Shown: positions 1-8,095, numbered from the stretch's first letter. The stretch is DNA of 12,734 nucleotides from Tangfeifania sp. (GCA_018400515.1 JAGYMR010000059.1:1-12734); one strand, 5' to 3'. The notes: generated by a model from the letters alone, not told the origin. Translations and numbers: made by a program.

Positions 1-120
1 TTGCCGGTTATGGATGGGGATATCGTTGCCCCTGGGACCAAAATAATCCGGCCCCGAATCCTTCCGGAGAGGAAGATTAGGAGTGCTGAAAAATCTTCTT
101 TTGTTACCCGTTTTATTTGA
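1..120 (+). CDS. possible 3' end of an unidentified gene (partial)
   Basis: Frame 1 is open from the window edge to a TGA at 118-120. About two thirds of its codons begin with a purine, as is usual for coding sequence, and a strong plus-strand terminator starts 16 nt after the stop. Frame 3 is also open, to a TAG at 78-80, and would give a tail rich in Gly, Trp, Tyr and Pro. I cannot decide between the two frames with so little sequence, and I recognise no family in either. The terminator is the main reason to believe that some plus-strand gene ends here. No function is proposed. Confidence 0.3.
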   Translation: MPVMDGDIVAPGTKIIRPRILPERKIRSAEKSSFVTRFI

Positions 121-135
121 AAATTTTTTGACTTT

Positions 136-171
136 CTGCTCCGATGCTGGCATCGGAGCAGTTTGTTTTTT
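136..171 (+). terminator. strong intrinsic terminator
   Basis: A perfect 11-bp inverted repeat (CTGCTCCGATG at 136-146 and its complement at 151-161) encloses a CTGG loop. It is followed directly by TTTGTTTTTT. On the minus strand the hairpin has no following T-run, so it acts for plus-strand transcription. It isolates the upstream partial gene from the YkvA-like gene at 333. Confidence 0.9.
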
Positions 172-237
172 GAGGGAAATGTTTTCACTGCTCCTTATTG
201 GGGATCGAAGCTGCAATGATTTTTAAAATATTCGTTT

Positions 238-245
238 TAAATTTG
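238..245 (+). promoter_or_regulatory. candidate -7 promoter box for the YkvA-like gene
   Basis: TAAATTTG fits the Bacteroidota -7 consensus TAnnTTTG and lies between the terminator and the gene at 333, where a new promoter is needed. I see no convincing -33 TTG at the usual distance of about 20 nt. Exact matches to this short box occur by chance several times in a window of this size, so the call rests on position. Confidence 0.35.
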
Positions 246-332
246 GATGATTTTTCAGGAGGACATAAATTTTTTTACCTTAAAGCGGAAAGGAACGGTA
301 TCTTTCAAGCTTAATTTTTTGAAAGGCAAAGG

Positions 333-716
333 ATGATAGACAACTTATATTCAAAAAATTATTCCGAAGCATCCCTTTGGAAAAAACTGGGGCAATTTTC
401 AAAAACTGCCGGCGCCACAGTGGTTTATGCTGTTTTACTCCTGTATTATGTGATGCGGGATAGCCAGGTGAGTGTGAAAACAAAATTCTCGATCGCAGCC
501 GCCCTGGGGTATTTTATTGTTCCAACAGATGCTATATTTGACCTAACACCCCTCATTGGGTATACCGATGATTTGGGGGTGCTTCTTTTTGCTCTTTCCC
601 AGATTTCGTCAAACATTACCCCGGAGATCCGGGAGAAGGCCCGGCAAAGACTGGGCAACTGGTTCGGGGAGATCAATGAAGCGGAGCTCAACGATCTGGA
701 AGATAAAATATTTTGA
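333..716 (+). CDS. YkvA family (DUF1232) membrane protein
   Basis: A 127-residue protein with the DUF1232 signature at about residues 57-84: ALGYF, a Pro-x-Asp, then GYTDDLGVL. Bacillus YkvA is the named relative. These are small inner-membrane proteins of unknown function. A first hydrophobic stretch lies at about 27-42, and the DUF1232 core forms the second membrane-associated region. The C-terminus (about 97-127) is charged and probably cytoplasmic. The ATG at 333 follows a purine-rich AAAGG stretch and is the first start giving the complete family N-terminus. It has its own upstream terminator and promoter candidate and no close same-strand partner, so context gives little hint of role. 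Family assignment is firm; function is unknown. Confidence 0.88.
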   Translation: MIDNLYSKNYSEASLWKKLGQFSKTAGATVVYAVLLLYYVMRDSQVSVKTKFSIAAALGYFIVPTDAIFDLTPLIGYTDDLGVLLFALSQISSNITPEIREKARQRLGNWFGEINEAELNDLEDKIF

Positions 717-784
717 ATTCTCCGGAAGCCCCGGAAGCTGGATGTTTTAAGGTGAGCTCCCTTCACAGGTTCTCCTCCTTCCCC

Positions 785-803
785 TGAAAGAACAGTTCTT
801 TCA
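785..803. promoter_or_regulatory. 19-bp palindrome, possible operator upstream of the exporter gene
   Basis: TGAAAGAAC-A-GTTCTTTCA is a perfect odd palindrome with 9-bp arms, 70 nt before the exporter start at 873. With a one-base centre it suits a dimeric DNA-binding protein better than an RNA hairpin. The next T-run on the plus strand is about 12 nt further on, too far for an intrinsic terminator. No regulator is visible in the window. Confidence 0.4.
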
Positions 804-872
804 CTTTCATAGATCAAATTTTTTAAAAGGCCGGCACAGCAAAGAAAGCGAGTATTTTTTTATTTTTGCCGG

Positions 873-1613
873 ATGATGGATTTTTCGCTTCTGCAATGGT
901 TATTGCTGTTTTTCTGTGCCATGCTCATAGGCCTTTCGAAGGTGGGGGTTCCGGGAGTTTCCATGTTCGTTGTTCCCACCCTTGCCCTTATTTTCGGGGG
1001 AAAAGCCTCTACGGGCATTCTTTTACCTGTTTTAATGATGGCTGACTGGTTTGGGGTGGGATATTACCACCGCCATGCTCAATGGAACTATTTGTGGAAA
1101 TTGTTGCCCTGGGCTTTTGCTGGGATTGGAATTGCCCTGTGGGTGGGAGAAGTAATCAATGATGCCTGGTTCAAGAACCTGATTGCCATCATGGTGTTTA
1201 TCTGCATCGGGTTGATGCTGTGGAAAGACCGGCAAAAAAAGCAGCAATTTTTTCCGGATACCCGCTGGTTCGCTGCAGTGATGGGTGTATTGGGGGGATT
1301 TGCTACTATGATCGGAAATGTGGCCGGCCCGATATTTGCCATCTATTTACTGGCCATGCACCTTCCCAAAAACCGGTTTATCGGAACAACAGCCTGGTTT
1401 TTTCTCATTATTAACCTTTCAAAATTTCCGTTGCACATTTTTGTCTGGGAGACCATCGACTGGCAAACCCTGAAGCTCGACCTGGTCCTTTTCCCGGGAA
1501 TTGCTGCCGGAGCTTTTTTGGGTATCTGGCTGGTAAAAAAGATCCCCGACAGCACCTACCGGGCCTTTGTTATTGCCGTTACCGCCCTGTCGGCCCTGCT
1601 TTTGCTGATTTAG
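873..1613 (+). CDS. TauE/SafE family sulfite/anion exporter
   Basis: A 246-residue, very hydrophobic protein with about seven or eight predicted membrane spans. It shows the family's two-repeat layout: GLSKVGVPG at residues 20-28 opens the first half, and a second Gly-rich motif (GVLGGFATMIGN, about 138-149) opens the second. TauE/SafE proteins are inner-membrane exporters of organosulfur or sulfite-type anions such as sulfite and sulfoacetate, but the substrate cannot be read from sequence. Length is normal for the family. The tandem ATGs at 873 and 876 give equivalent products; no clear ribosome-binding site precedes them. Neighbours are unrelated, and no sulfur metabolism genes are in the window. 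A 19-bp palindrome at 785-803 may regulate it. Confidence 0.87.
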   Translation: MMDFSLLQWLLLFFCAMLIGLSKVGVPGVSMFVVPTLALIFGGKASTGILLPVLMMADWFGVGYYHRHAQWNYLWKLLPWAFAGIGIALWVGEVINDAWFKNLIAIMVFICIGLMLWKDRQKKQQFFPDTRWFAAVMGVLGGFATMIGNVAGPIFAIYLLAMHLPKNRFIGTTAWFFLIINLSKFPLHIFVWETIDWQTLKLDLVLFPGIAAGAFLGIWLVKKIPDSTYRAFVIAVTALSALLLLI

Positions 1614-1646
1614 TCCGGGAACATCCCTGATTCGCCGGGTTTTTTA

Positions 1647-1654
1647 TACATTTG
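1647..1654 (+). promoter_or_regulatory. candidate -7 promoter box for the methyltransferase
   Basis: TACATTTG, followed by CAC, is a close fit to the Bacteroidota -7 box. It lies 53 nt before the methyltransferase ATG and just after the exporter gene. I see no clear -33 element. A start of transcription about 6 nt downstream would leave a leader of roughly 45-50 nt. Confidence 0.5.
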
Positions 1655-1706
1655 CACTCCTTTGTGAATAGTTGAAAATCATTGAAAAAATTGGAACTCC
1701 AAAGGC

Positions 1707-2411
1707 ATGGAACCACTGGTCAGTTATTTTAAGGACATTGAAATCCAACGCATTCTGGATGTCGGTACCGGAAAGGGGGGATTTCTGCCGGTTTTGCTGA
1801 AAACTTTCCCCGGAGCCAACATTACCGGGATCGATCCCGATCCGGAATCTCTGCAGACTGCCCGGCAGAATTTCCCGGGTGTTGCCTTTCGTGAAATGGA
1901 AGCGGAGGACATCGGTTTTGGTGACAATACATTTGATCTGGTCAGTATTTCAATGGCCCTTCATCACCTTCCGGGAGTGAAAAAAGGGCTGAAAGAGATG
2001 AAGCGGGTGGTGAAACCGGGAGGCTTTATCATCATCAATGAAACCATCAGCGACAATTTAAATCCGGCACAGGAAGTTCATAAGATTTATCACCATTTTC
2101 GCAGCCGGGTGGACCGTCTGCAGGGGAAATTTCACCGGAAGACCTTTACCAAAGCTGCCATCCTGCAAATGCTGAAAATGGCAGATCTGTCGCCGCAGTT
2201 TTTCTTTGAGCAAAGGAGTAACGCCAATTTTGTAGCGGATCCGAAAAGCCTTGAAGAACGGGTGGAAAATATGAGAAAGATGCTGGAAAAGATCAAAGGC
2301 AGGCCCGAATATGATACGCTTCAGCCCCAAATTGAGGAGTTCCGCGGGAAGGCCATGGAATATGGCTTTCAGGCAGCCACCAATTTGATTCTTGTGATCC
2401 GGAAGAAATAG
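1707..2411 (+). CDS. class I SAM-dependent methyltransferase
   Basis: A 234-residue protein with a Methyltransf_11-type Rossmann fold in its first half. Motif I is LDVGTGKGG (17-25), the ribose-binding acidic residue is Asp43 in TGIDPD, motif II is around NTFDLVSIS (74-82) followed by HHLPG, and motif III is KPGGF (103-107). The C-terminal half (about 120-234) is charged and helical and probably forms the substrate-recognition part. Targets of this family range from quinones and lipids to small metabolites and proteins; nothing here singles one out. An in-frame TGA at 1683 blocks any longer ATG version, so the start at 1707 is well supported. It is convergent with the ATP synthase operon and appears to be a single-gene unit. 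Confidence 0.88.
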   Translation: MEPLVSYFKDIEIQRILDVGTGKGGFLPVLLKTFPGANITGIDPDPESLQTARQNFPGVAFREMEAEDIGFGDNTFDLVSISMALHHLPGVKKGLKEMKRVVKPGGFIIINETISDNLNPAQEVHKIYHHFRSRVDRLQGKFHRKTFTKAAILQMLKMADLSPQFFFEQRSNANFVADPKSLEERVENMRKMLEKIKGRPEYDTLQPQIEEFRGKAMEYGFQAATNLILVIRKK

Positions 2412-2433
2412 CTGGAACCGGTATCTTGAAAGC

Positions 2434-2454
2434 CATCCTTCCGGCAAAAGGATG
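2434..2454. terminator. stem-loop between convergent genes, possible bidirectional terminator
   Basis: CATCCTT (2434-2440) pairs with AAGGATG (2448-2454) around a 7-nt loop. It sits in the 45-nt gap where the methyltransferase and atpG converge. Neither strand has a proper U-run after the stem, so this may be only an mRNA 3'-end structure or may act with Rho. Confidence 0.35.
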
Positions 2455-2456
2455 CG

Positions 2457-3335
2457 TTAATTGCTGAGGGCTTCAGCCCCGCTGACGATTTCCAGAATTT
2501 CATTGGTGATGGAAGCCTGGCGTTCTTTATTGTATTGCAAAGACAAATCTTTCAGAAGTTCCGTGGCATTGTCGGTGGCCTGGTGCATGGCGGTCATCCG
2601 GGCTCCGTGTTCCGCTGCATGGGAGTCAAGCAATGCCTTGTAAAACTGGATTCTCAGAGAGCGTGGTATGAGTTCCCGGATAATATACTCCTTTGATGGT
2701 TCAAAAATGTAATCAATGAACCTTTCGGAATTTTCTGCCTTTTCCATTTCAACAGGGAGGAATTGTTCCACCGTATTGATTTGAACGGCTGCATTGCGGA
2801 ATTGGTTATATACAATATCCACCCGGTCATAGTCACCCTTAGCAAAGGAATTCATAATGGCTGTAGCCAGTTCACCGACATGATCAAAATCGAGGTTGTT
2901 GAACAGTTCGCTTTTGGCGTCAATTACCTTCATTCCCTGCAGTTTGAGCTGGCGCTCTCCCTGTTTGCCGATGCATAAAAATTCAACATGGTCGTGCTGG
3001 TTTTGCATGTTGTATTGGGTCTCTACATGCGCTGCCGCTTTTTTTGAGATATTCATGTTAAATCCTCCGCAAAGGCCGCGGTTGGAAGTAATCAATACGA
3101 TTAAAACTTTTTCGGGATACCGCTCCTTTGTATAGATGGAGTTGTCCGTTTCTCCGAGGCTGGAACCAAGGGAAACCAGGATCTGGTGCAGTTTATCAGC
3201 ATAAGGCCGGATCTGTAAAATGGCATCCTGTGCTTTTTTAAGCTTCGCTGCGGAAACCATTTTCATGGCACTGGTCACCTGGCGGGTGGTTTTTACCGAT
3301 GCAATGCGGTTCCTTATTTCCTTTAAGCCGGCCAT
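2457..3335 (-). CDS. atpG: F1F0 ATP synthase subunit gamma
   Basis: A 292-residue central rotor shaft of F1. The N-terminal helix (RNRIASVKTTRQVTSAMKMV, about 7-26) and the C-terminal helix with its ARMTAMHQATDNA motif (about 246-258) form the coiled coil that rotates inside the alpha3beta3 ring. The middle of the protein is the Rossmann-like globular part. Length is normal for the family. Its ATG shares one base with the atpA stop codon (TAATG), which indicates tight translational coupling. It is the last gene of the operon here: there is no atpD or atpC downstream, and the next gene is convergent. Confidence 0.97.
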   Translation of the reverse strand: MAGLKEIRNRIASVKTTRQVTSAMKMVSAAKLKKAQDAILQIRPYADKLHQILVSLGSSLGETDNSIYTKERYPEKVLIVLITSNRGLCGGFNMNISKKAAAHVETQYNMQNQHDHVEFLCIGKQGERQLKLQGMKVIDAKSELFNNLDFDHVGELATAIMNSFAKGDYDRVDIVYNQFRNAAVQINTVEQFLPVEMEKAENSERFIDYIFEPSKEYIIRELIPRSLRIQFYKALLDSHAAEHGARMTAMHQATDNATELLKDLSLQYNKERQASITNEILEIVSGAEALSN

Positions 3336-4924
3336 TATTTCTCTTTTTGGTTAAATCTCCCGGCAACTTCCGAAGCCACACTCCGGATACATTTCTCCTC
3401 CTCATCGGACAAGTTGCCCTTTCTCAGTTCATCCAGAACATCGCGGTGTTCCATTTCCATTAATTCAAGAAAATCTTTTTCAAATTCCTTTATTTTTTCG
3501 ACGGGAACTTTCTTTAGCAATTCATTGACACCGCAGTAAATTAAAGCGATCTGTTTTTCGACCTTCATCGGGGCATATTGTTTCTGCTTCAGGAGCTCCA
3601 TGTTTTTTTGCCCTTTATTGAGTACCCGCATGGTAGCGGCGTCGAGTTCGGAGCCAAACTTGGCGAAAGCTTCCAGCTCCCGGTATTGAGCCTGGTCGAG
3701 TTTCAGGGTTCCGGCCATTTTTTTCATCGATTTGATCTGGGCATTACCTCCCACACGCGAAACGGAGATCCCCACGTTAATGGCCGGACGGAATCCGGAA
3801 TTGAAAAGGTTCGACTCGAGAAATATCTGTCCGTCCGTAATAGAGATCACATTGGTCGGGATGTAGGCAGAGACATCCCCCGCCTGGGTCTCAATGATTG
3901 GAAGGGCCGTGAGCGAACCCCCTCCTTTGACCTTTTCTTTTAATTCTTCGGGAAGATCATTCATTTGACGGGCAATGACATCTGATTCGATGATTTTCGC
4001 TGCCCGTTCGAGCAACCGGGAGTGCAGGTAAAAAACGTCGCCCGGGTAAGCCTCCCGTCCCGGTGGCCGGCGCAACAGAAGCGATACTTCCCTGTAGGAG
4101 ACCGCCTGTTTGGAAAGGTCGTCCAGAATAATGAGTGCATCGTGCCCGGTGTCCCGGAAATATTCCCCAACGGCCATTCCCGCATAGGGGGCGTAAAACT
4201 GCAAAGCTGCCGGGTCGGAGGCCGTGGAGGCAATAATGATGGTGTAATCCATGGCCCCGTATTTTTCAAGGGTGGAGGCAATGTTGGAAACCGTGGATCC
4301 CTTCTGGCCAATGGCAACGTATATACAGTAAACCGGTTCCCCGTTCTCAAAATTTTCGCGTTGATTGATAATGGTGTCAATGGCTACAGCAGTTTTTCCC
4401 GTTTGGCGGTCGCCAATGATCAATTCGCGCTGGCCGCGCCCGATCGGTATCATGGAGTCGATGGCCTTTAATCCTGTTTGCAGGGGTTGTTTCACCGGTT
4501 GCCGGTAAATAACACCCGGGGCTTTTCGCTCCAGGGGCAGCTCCAGCAGGTCACCCGTAAGCGGTCCTTTCCCGTCCATGGGCTCCCCGATGGTGTTGAT
4601 CACCCGGCCAACCAATGATTCTCCCACCCGGATCGAAGCAATCCGGTTCATCCGCTTTACCGTGTCTCCCTCTTTAATTTTTTCGGAGGCGCCCAAAAGC
4701 ACGGCGCCAACATTATCCTCCTCAAGGTTCAGCACAATGCCTTTCACTCCACTTTCAAATTCAATCATTTCGTTCGATTCAACATTTGAAAGTCCATAGA
4801 TACGGGCAATTCCGTCACCTACCTGAAGAACGGTTCCTACCTCCTCCAGATCCGCTCCTGTTCGGAAGCTTTCCAGTTGTCTCTTGAGTATTTCAGATAT
4901 TTCAGCGGGTTTTATGTTTGTCAT
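3335..4924 (-). CDS. atpA: F1F0 ATP synthase subunit alpha
   Basis: A 529-residue non-catalytic nucleotide-binding subunit of the F1 head. The beta-barrel domain occupies about residues 25-95. The P-loop GDRQTGKT is at 171-178, the Walker B region LIILDDL at 264-270, and the arginine finger that reaches into the catalytic site is in SVSRVGG (Arg390). Compared with the E. coli protein there is an extra short segment near 311-332 (around [14 protein letters not shown]), which I recall as common in Bacteroidota. An AGGA lies just upstream of the ATG. The gene follows atpH by 37 nt and overlaps atpG by one base. All key residues are present. Confidence 0.98.
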   Translation of the reverse strand: MTNIKPAEISEILKRQLESFRTGADLEEVGTVLQVGDGIARIYGLSNVESNEMIEFESGVKGIVLNLEEDNVGAVLLGASEKIKEGDTVKRMNRIASIRVGESLVGRVINTIGEPMDGKGPLTGDLLELPLERKAPGVIYRQPVKQPLQTGLKAIDSMIPIGRGQRELIIGDRQTGKTAVAIDTIINQRENFENGEPVYCIYVAIGQKGSTVSNIASTLEKYGAMDYTIIIASTASDPAALQFYAPYAGMAVGEYFRDTGHDALIILDDLSKQAVSYREVSLLLRRPPGREAYPGDVFYLHSRLLERAAKIIESDVIARQMNDLPEELKEKVKGGGSLTALPIIETQAGDVSAYIPTNVISITDGQIFLESNLFNSGFRPAINVGISVSRVGGNAQIKSMKKMAGTLKLDQAQYRELEAFAKFGSELDAATMRVLNKGQKNMELLKQKQYAPMKVEKQIALIYCGVNELLKKVPVEKIKEFEKDFLELMEMEHRDVLDELRKGNLSDEEEKCIRSVASEVAGRFNQKEK

Positions 4925-4961
4925 TGTTCCTGTTTGTTTGCCTTTTGAATTTCTTTTGTTA

Positions 4962-5501
4962 TCAATGATTAAGCAATGTTTTTTTTAATTTTTCCAGTTG
5001 GGTGCTGACACTGGCATCGTATTGCTGATTGTCTATGCGCAGAATGAGGCCCCCGATGATCTCGGGATTTACTTTCTGCGACAATTCAACGGTGGCTTTC
5101 AGTTCTTTTTCGAGGATTTTTTGGATTTTTTGAAGGAGGTTTTCGTCCAGCTCCTGTGCGGTGCTAATGACGACTGTTTTTATATTTTTTTCCTTCCGGA
5201 TTAGCGTCTGTATATACCGTGAAATGGAAGGAATGTACGTTTCACGTTTGTTTCGCGTTACCAGTGTCAGAAAATCGAGGGTGGTTTTATGGACCTTTTT
5301 TTTGAAAATGAGGCCTATCAGGCGGATCTTTTCGGAGGGGTGAATGACCGGGTCTTTCAGCAGGATGTTAAAATCATCCGACTGACTGCAAACGGCGGAT
5401 ATCAACGCCGTGTCTTCTTTCAGCGAAGAGAGCCATTGGTTTTCCTTTGCCAGGGAAAACAGGGCTTTTGCATACCTTACCGTAATTGCGCTTTCGTCCA
5501 T
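4962..5501 (-). CDS. atpH: F1F0 ATP synthase subunit delta
   Basis: A 179-residue OSCP/delta subunit, the stalk protein that connects the b dimer to the top of the alpha subunits. The N-terminal helical domain begins with the typical YAKALFSLA (about 10-18). The C-terminal domain carries the conserved end region with [13 protein letters not shown] (about 144-156). Length is typical. It starts only 4 nt after the atpF stop codon, as usual for the b-delta-alpha order. Confidence 0.95.
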   Translation of the reverse strand: MDESAITVRYAKALFSLAKENQWLSSLKEDTALISAVCSQSDDFNILLKDPVIHPSEKIRLIGLIFKKKVHKTTLDFLTLVTRNKRETYIPSISRYIQTLIRKEKNIKTVVISTAQELDENLLQKIQKILEKELKATVELSQKVNPEIIGGLILRIDNQQYDASVSTQLEKLKKTLLNH

Positions 5502-5505
5502 ATAC

Positions 5506-6000
5506 TCAATTCAGGTCTATTTCGTCGACCAGCCGGCGGACCATCTCCTGCTGTTGTTTATTGTCGGCCATCTCTTTCCGGATTACTTTCTCGGCGATCA
5601 TCAGGGAAACTTCGGTCATCTGCCGCTTCATTTCGCTGATGGCCTTCGACTTTTCATTTTCAATCTGCTGCCGTGCCTGATCAAAGTTTCGCCGGGTTTC
5701 AGCCGCTGCTTTCTCTTTGGCTTCCGCAATGATGTTTTCTTTAAGCTTCATCGCTTCATGCAGGATCGCCTCTTTTTCTTTCCGTGCTTCAGCCATCATT
5801 TTTTCATTTTTGGCTTTCATTTCGGACACCTCCTCACGGGCCTTCCGCGCTTGTTCAAGCGCGTTTTCAATGGAATCTTCCCGCTCATCAAGAGCTCCAA
5901 GTATCGGCTTCCAGGCAAATTTTTTCAGAATGAATGCCACCACACCAAAAATAATGACCATCCAGAATATCGTTCCTGCATTCGGAGTAATCAGTTCCAT
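5506..6000 (-). CDS. atpF: F1F0 ATP synthase subunit b
   Basis: A 164-residue peripheral-stalk subunit. One N-terminal membrane helix (about residues 7-27, including FWMVIIFGVVAFIL) is followed by KPILGALDERE, the conserved start of the cytoplasmic stalk. A long charged coiled coil rich in Lys, Glu and Ala then runs to the C-terminus. Length is normal. It sits 82 nt downstream of atpE. That gap holds a strong hairpin which could reduce expression of atpF and later genes relative to atpE. Confidence 0.97.
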   Translation of the reverse strand: MELITPNAGTIFWMVIIFGVVAFILKKFAWKPILGALDEREDSIENALEQARKAREEVSEMKAKNEKMMAEARKEKEAILHEAMKLKENIIAEAKEKAAAETRRNFDQARQQIENEKSKAISEMKRQMTEVSLMIAEKVIRKEMADNKQQQEMVRRLVDEIDLN

Positions 6001-6032
6001 AATCGAAATATTAAAACCTACATTTGGAATTT

Positions 6033-6077
6033 AAAAAGCGGGGGTTGACCACCCGGCAATCCCGGGGGTCCCCCTGC
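6033..6077 (-). terminator. GC-rich hairpin with U-run between atpE and atpF (attenuator or mRNA stabiliser)
   Basis: Read on the minus strand, GGGG-GACC-CCCGG pairs with CCGGG-U-GGUC-AA-CCCC. The stem has 13 G:C-rich pairs, a GAUUG loop, one single-base bulge and one two-base bulge. Two more G:C pairs are possible outside an A-C mismatch. It is followed by C-GC and then five U. This has the form of an intrinsic terminator, yet it lies inside the operon. The U-run is short and is followed by AAAUU, so partial termination or 3'-end protection of the atpB-atpE message is more likely than a full stop. Confidence 0.65.
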
Positions 6078-6082
6078 AGTTG

Positions 6083-6379
<297 letters not shown>

Positions 6380-7498
6380 TTAATGGTCTTCTGCTGTGGC
6401 CATGCCAAAATAGATGGCCGACAACAGGGTAAAAACATAGGCTTGTATAAACGATACCAATACATCGAGCAGCATGATAAAAACCGAGAAGATAATGGAG
6501 ATGGGGCTCACTCCATAACCGGCCGCAGGTCCCATCAGGCTGCTGAAAATAAAAATCAGGCTCACAAAAACGGTCACCACCATGTGCCCTGCCAGCATGT
6601 TGGCAAAAAGCCGGATCATCAGCACAAAAGGTTTGGTAAACATACCTGTTAGCTCCAGCAGGGGCATCAGGGGAATGGGGTATTTCAGCCAGAAAGGGAC
6701 GTCCGGATTGAAAATTTCTTTCCAGTAATGCTTGTTTCCCGTAAAAGTGGTAACGAAAAAAGTAAAAAGGGCCAGGACCATTGTCACCGAAATATTCCCT
6801 GTAACGTTGGCCCCGAAAGGAAATATGGGGATCAATCCCAGCAGGTTGTTTAACAGGATGAAAAAGAACAGGGTAAGCAGCGGGGGCATGAATTTTTTAT
6901 ATTTTTCCTCCCCGATCGAGGGTTTGGCAATCTCATCCCGGATAAAAACAATGACCGGTTCAATGAGGTTCTGAACCCCGGTAGGGGCTCTCCCCCGGTT
7001 TTTCCTGGCTTTCCGCGCGGCGGAAAAAAGGAGGATAAACAGAATGATCACTGAAACGAAAATGCCGGCAACCGTTTTGGTAATGGACAGGTCAACGGGC
7101 CGCCCTGCTTCGTTCCCCTGTTGGTCCAGCTCAACGATTTTTCCTTTTGTTTCCGGACTTTGGGAAATGCGGAACCCCCGGAAATCTTTGTGCCCGTGGT
7201 GAAACCGGGAGGACATGAAAATGTGCAGTTTCTTACCCCCGTGAAGCTCCGGACGGTTGCTGAAAAGGATGACCGGAAGGGGAACACTGAAATGTTTCCC
7301 GTCGATGGTGGTAATGTGCCATTCATAGGCATCGAGTACATGTTCTATGACGAATTCCCCGGCATCAAAGGTTTCTTCTGCATGGGACGCTGCCTGGTGA
7401 CTGCCCGGGGAGGAGGTGGTGTCCTGCGCCCCGGCCGGTGAAGTGCCCAAAGTGGCAACAATGATTGTTGCAAGCAAACCTTTGATAAATGTTGGCAT
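6380..7498 (-). CDS. atpB: F1F0 ATP synthase subunit a, with long periplasmic N-terminus
   Basis: A 372-residue F0 stator that forms the two proton half-channels. Residues 1-25 look like a signal peptide ending in AGA-Q. Residues about 26-138 form an extra periplasmic domain with ten histidines between 34 and 103. Membrane spans begin near 140. The essential arginine is Arg296 in MIRLFANMLAGH, and the last helix carries Gln352 in IQAYVF. His305 takes the place of E. coli Glu219, and Asp345 aligns with His245; this reversed pair is known from mitochondrial-type subunits. A longer reading starts at a TTG (7516), but the ATG at 7498 has AAGGA 7 nt upstream and gives a proper signal peptide, so I prefer it. 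E. coli subunit a (271 residues) lacks the added domain. Confidence 0.95.
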   Translation of the reverse strand: MPTFIKGLLATIIVATLGTSPAGAQDTTSSPGSHQAASHAEETFDAGEFVIEHVLDAYEWHITTIDGKHFSVPLPVILFSNRPELHGGKKLHIFMSSRFHHGHKDFRGFRISQSPETKGKIVELDQQGNEAGRPVDLSITKTVAGIFVSVIILFILLFSAARKARKNRGRAPTGVQNLIEPVIVFIRDEIAKPSIGEEKYKKFMPPLLTLFFFILLNNLLGLIPIFPFGANVTGNISVTMVLALFTFFVTTFTGNKHYWKEIFNPDVPFWLKYPIPLMPLLELTGMFTKPFVLMIRLFANMLAGHMVVTVFVSLIFIFSSLMGPAAGYGVSPISIIFSVFIMLLDVLVSFIQAYVFTLLSAIYFGMATAEDH

Positions 7499-7505
7499 AT
7501 TCCAG

Positions 7506-7510
7506 TCCTT
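7506..7510 (-). promoter_or_regulatory. Shine-Dalgarno site that decides the atpB start
   Basis: AAGGA on the minus strand lies 7 nt before the ATG at 7498. It would be inside the coding region if translation began at the in-frame TTG at 7516. This is one of the better ribosome-binding sites in a window where most genes lack one. Confidence 0.6.
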
Positions 7511-7618
7511 TTTCAAGCAACTACAAAAATAAAAGTTTTTTCCATGCAGTTGGGCAAAATGAAGGGTTAATTCATATATTCCTGTTGGAAGGAGTTTTAC
7601 TCTAATCTATTTTTTGTG

Positions 7619-7626
7619 CAAAATTA
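7619..7626 (-). promoter_or_regulatory. candidate internal -7 promoter box for atpB
   Basis: On the minus strand TAATTTTG is followed by CAC and preceded by a long A-run. It lies in the 210-nt gap between the four-helix membrane protein and atpB, and would give an atpB leader of roughly 110 nt. No good -33 TTG is visible. If active, it would let the structural atp genes be expressed apart from bactofilin and atpZ. I see nothing else clear in this gap. Confidence 0.42.
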
Positions 7627-7708
7627 TTTTTTTTTTCACCTGTTCCCGGTTTAGTCTTGCTTTTGAAGATTGTGGCTGGGCTCCATTTTCCCGGTATATA
7701 GACAGGCT

Positions 7709-8095
7709 CTATCTATATTTCCGGGAAATGCGGGATATCTCCGAAACCTCCAGATATGTAAAAACCACGTATATTGCGACCAGGCAGATGATAAAAACCA
7801 CCGCTTTCTCCGATTGGATTGTCAGATAAATGAAGGCGAACAAAGAATAAACGACCAGCCGGAACAGGGATACCAGCATGCTGTACCGGGTAAAGAGTGC
7901 CTTATTTTTTTTGGCCAGGCGGAGCTGGCACGCGAAAGTAAGGATGGTTACCACGGCAAAAAATCCCAGCATCCAGGGAAGGATAGTTAAATATTTTCCG
8001 GGAGCCAGGAGGGTAAAAATAACACCGCCCGCCGCAGCCAAAAGCAAGGTGCTGAGAAGAATGTTCCGCATGTATTTTTTCAGTTCTTTGCTCAT
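7709..8095 (-). CDS. four-helix membrane protein of the ATP synthase operon (AtpI-like position)
   Basis: A 128-residue protein with four hydrophobic segments at about 11-30, 36-56, 71-93 and 97-115. It has basic residues at the N-terminus (KELKKYMR), in the central loop (about 59-70) and at the C-terminus (SRISRKYR). Size, topology and position before atpB match AtpI of other bacteria, a helper for c-ring assembly. I see no residue-level signature that proves homology, so I leave the symbol empty. Its ATG overlaps the atpZ stop by 4 nt (ATGA), which ties its translation to atpZ. A 210-nt gap separates it from atpB. The protein itself I can describe only as an uncharacterised F0-associated membrane protein. 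Confidence 0.85.
   Translation of the reverse strand: MSKELKKYMRNILLSTLLLAAAGGVIFTLLAPGKYLTILPWMLGFFAVVTILTFACQLRLAKKNKALFTRYSMLVSLFRLVVYSLFAFIYLTIQSEKAVVFIICLVAIYVVFTYLEVSEISRISRKYR

Noticed and set aside
247..336. 29-codon ORF ending in an ATGA overlap with the YkvA-like start, containing an AGGAGG
   Set aside because: The AGGAGG is inside the ORF and no start codon follows it at proper distance. The candidate promoter would start transcription at or after the ORF's own ATG. There is no similarity to a known leader peptide.
861..868. TATTTTTG, a -7 match directly before the TauE/SafE start
   Set aside because: It ends only 4 nt before the ATG and would require a leaderless transcript. It is part of a T-rich run and has no -33 partner.
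6019..6026. TACATTTG on the plus strand in the atpE-atpF gap
   Set aside because: It faces against the operon, has no gene to serve, and such 8-mers occur by chance in AT-rich gaps.
5410..6048. 212-codon plus-strand open frame opposite atpF and the start of atpH
   Set aside because: Antisense of a Lys/Glu/Ala-rich coiled coil yields Phe- and Leu-rich open frames by composition. The sense genes are certain.
7499..7516. TTG start giving a six-residue longer AtpB
   Set aside because: The Shine-Dalgarno-like AAGGA would fall within the coding sequence. The ATG at 7498 is correctly spaced from it and gives a typical signal peptide.
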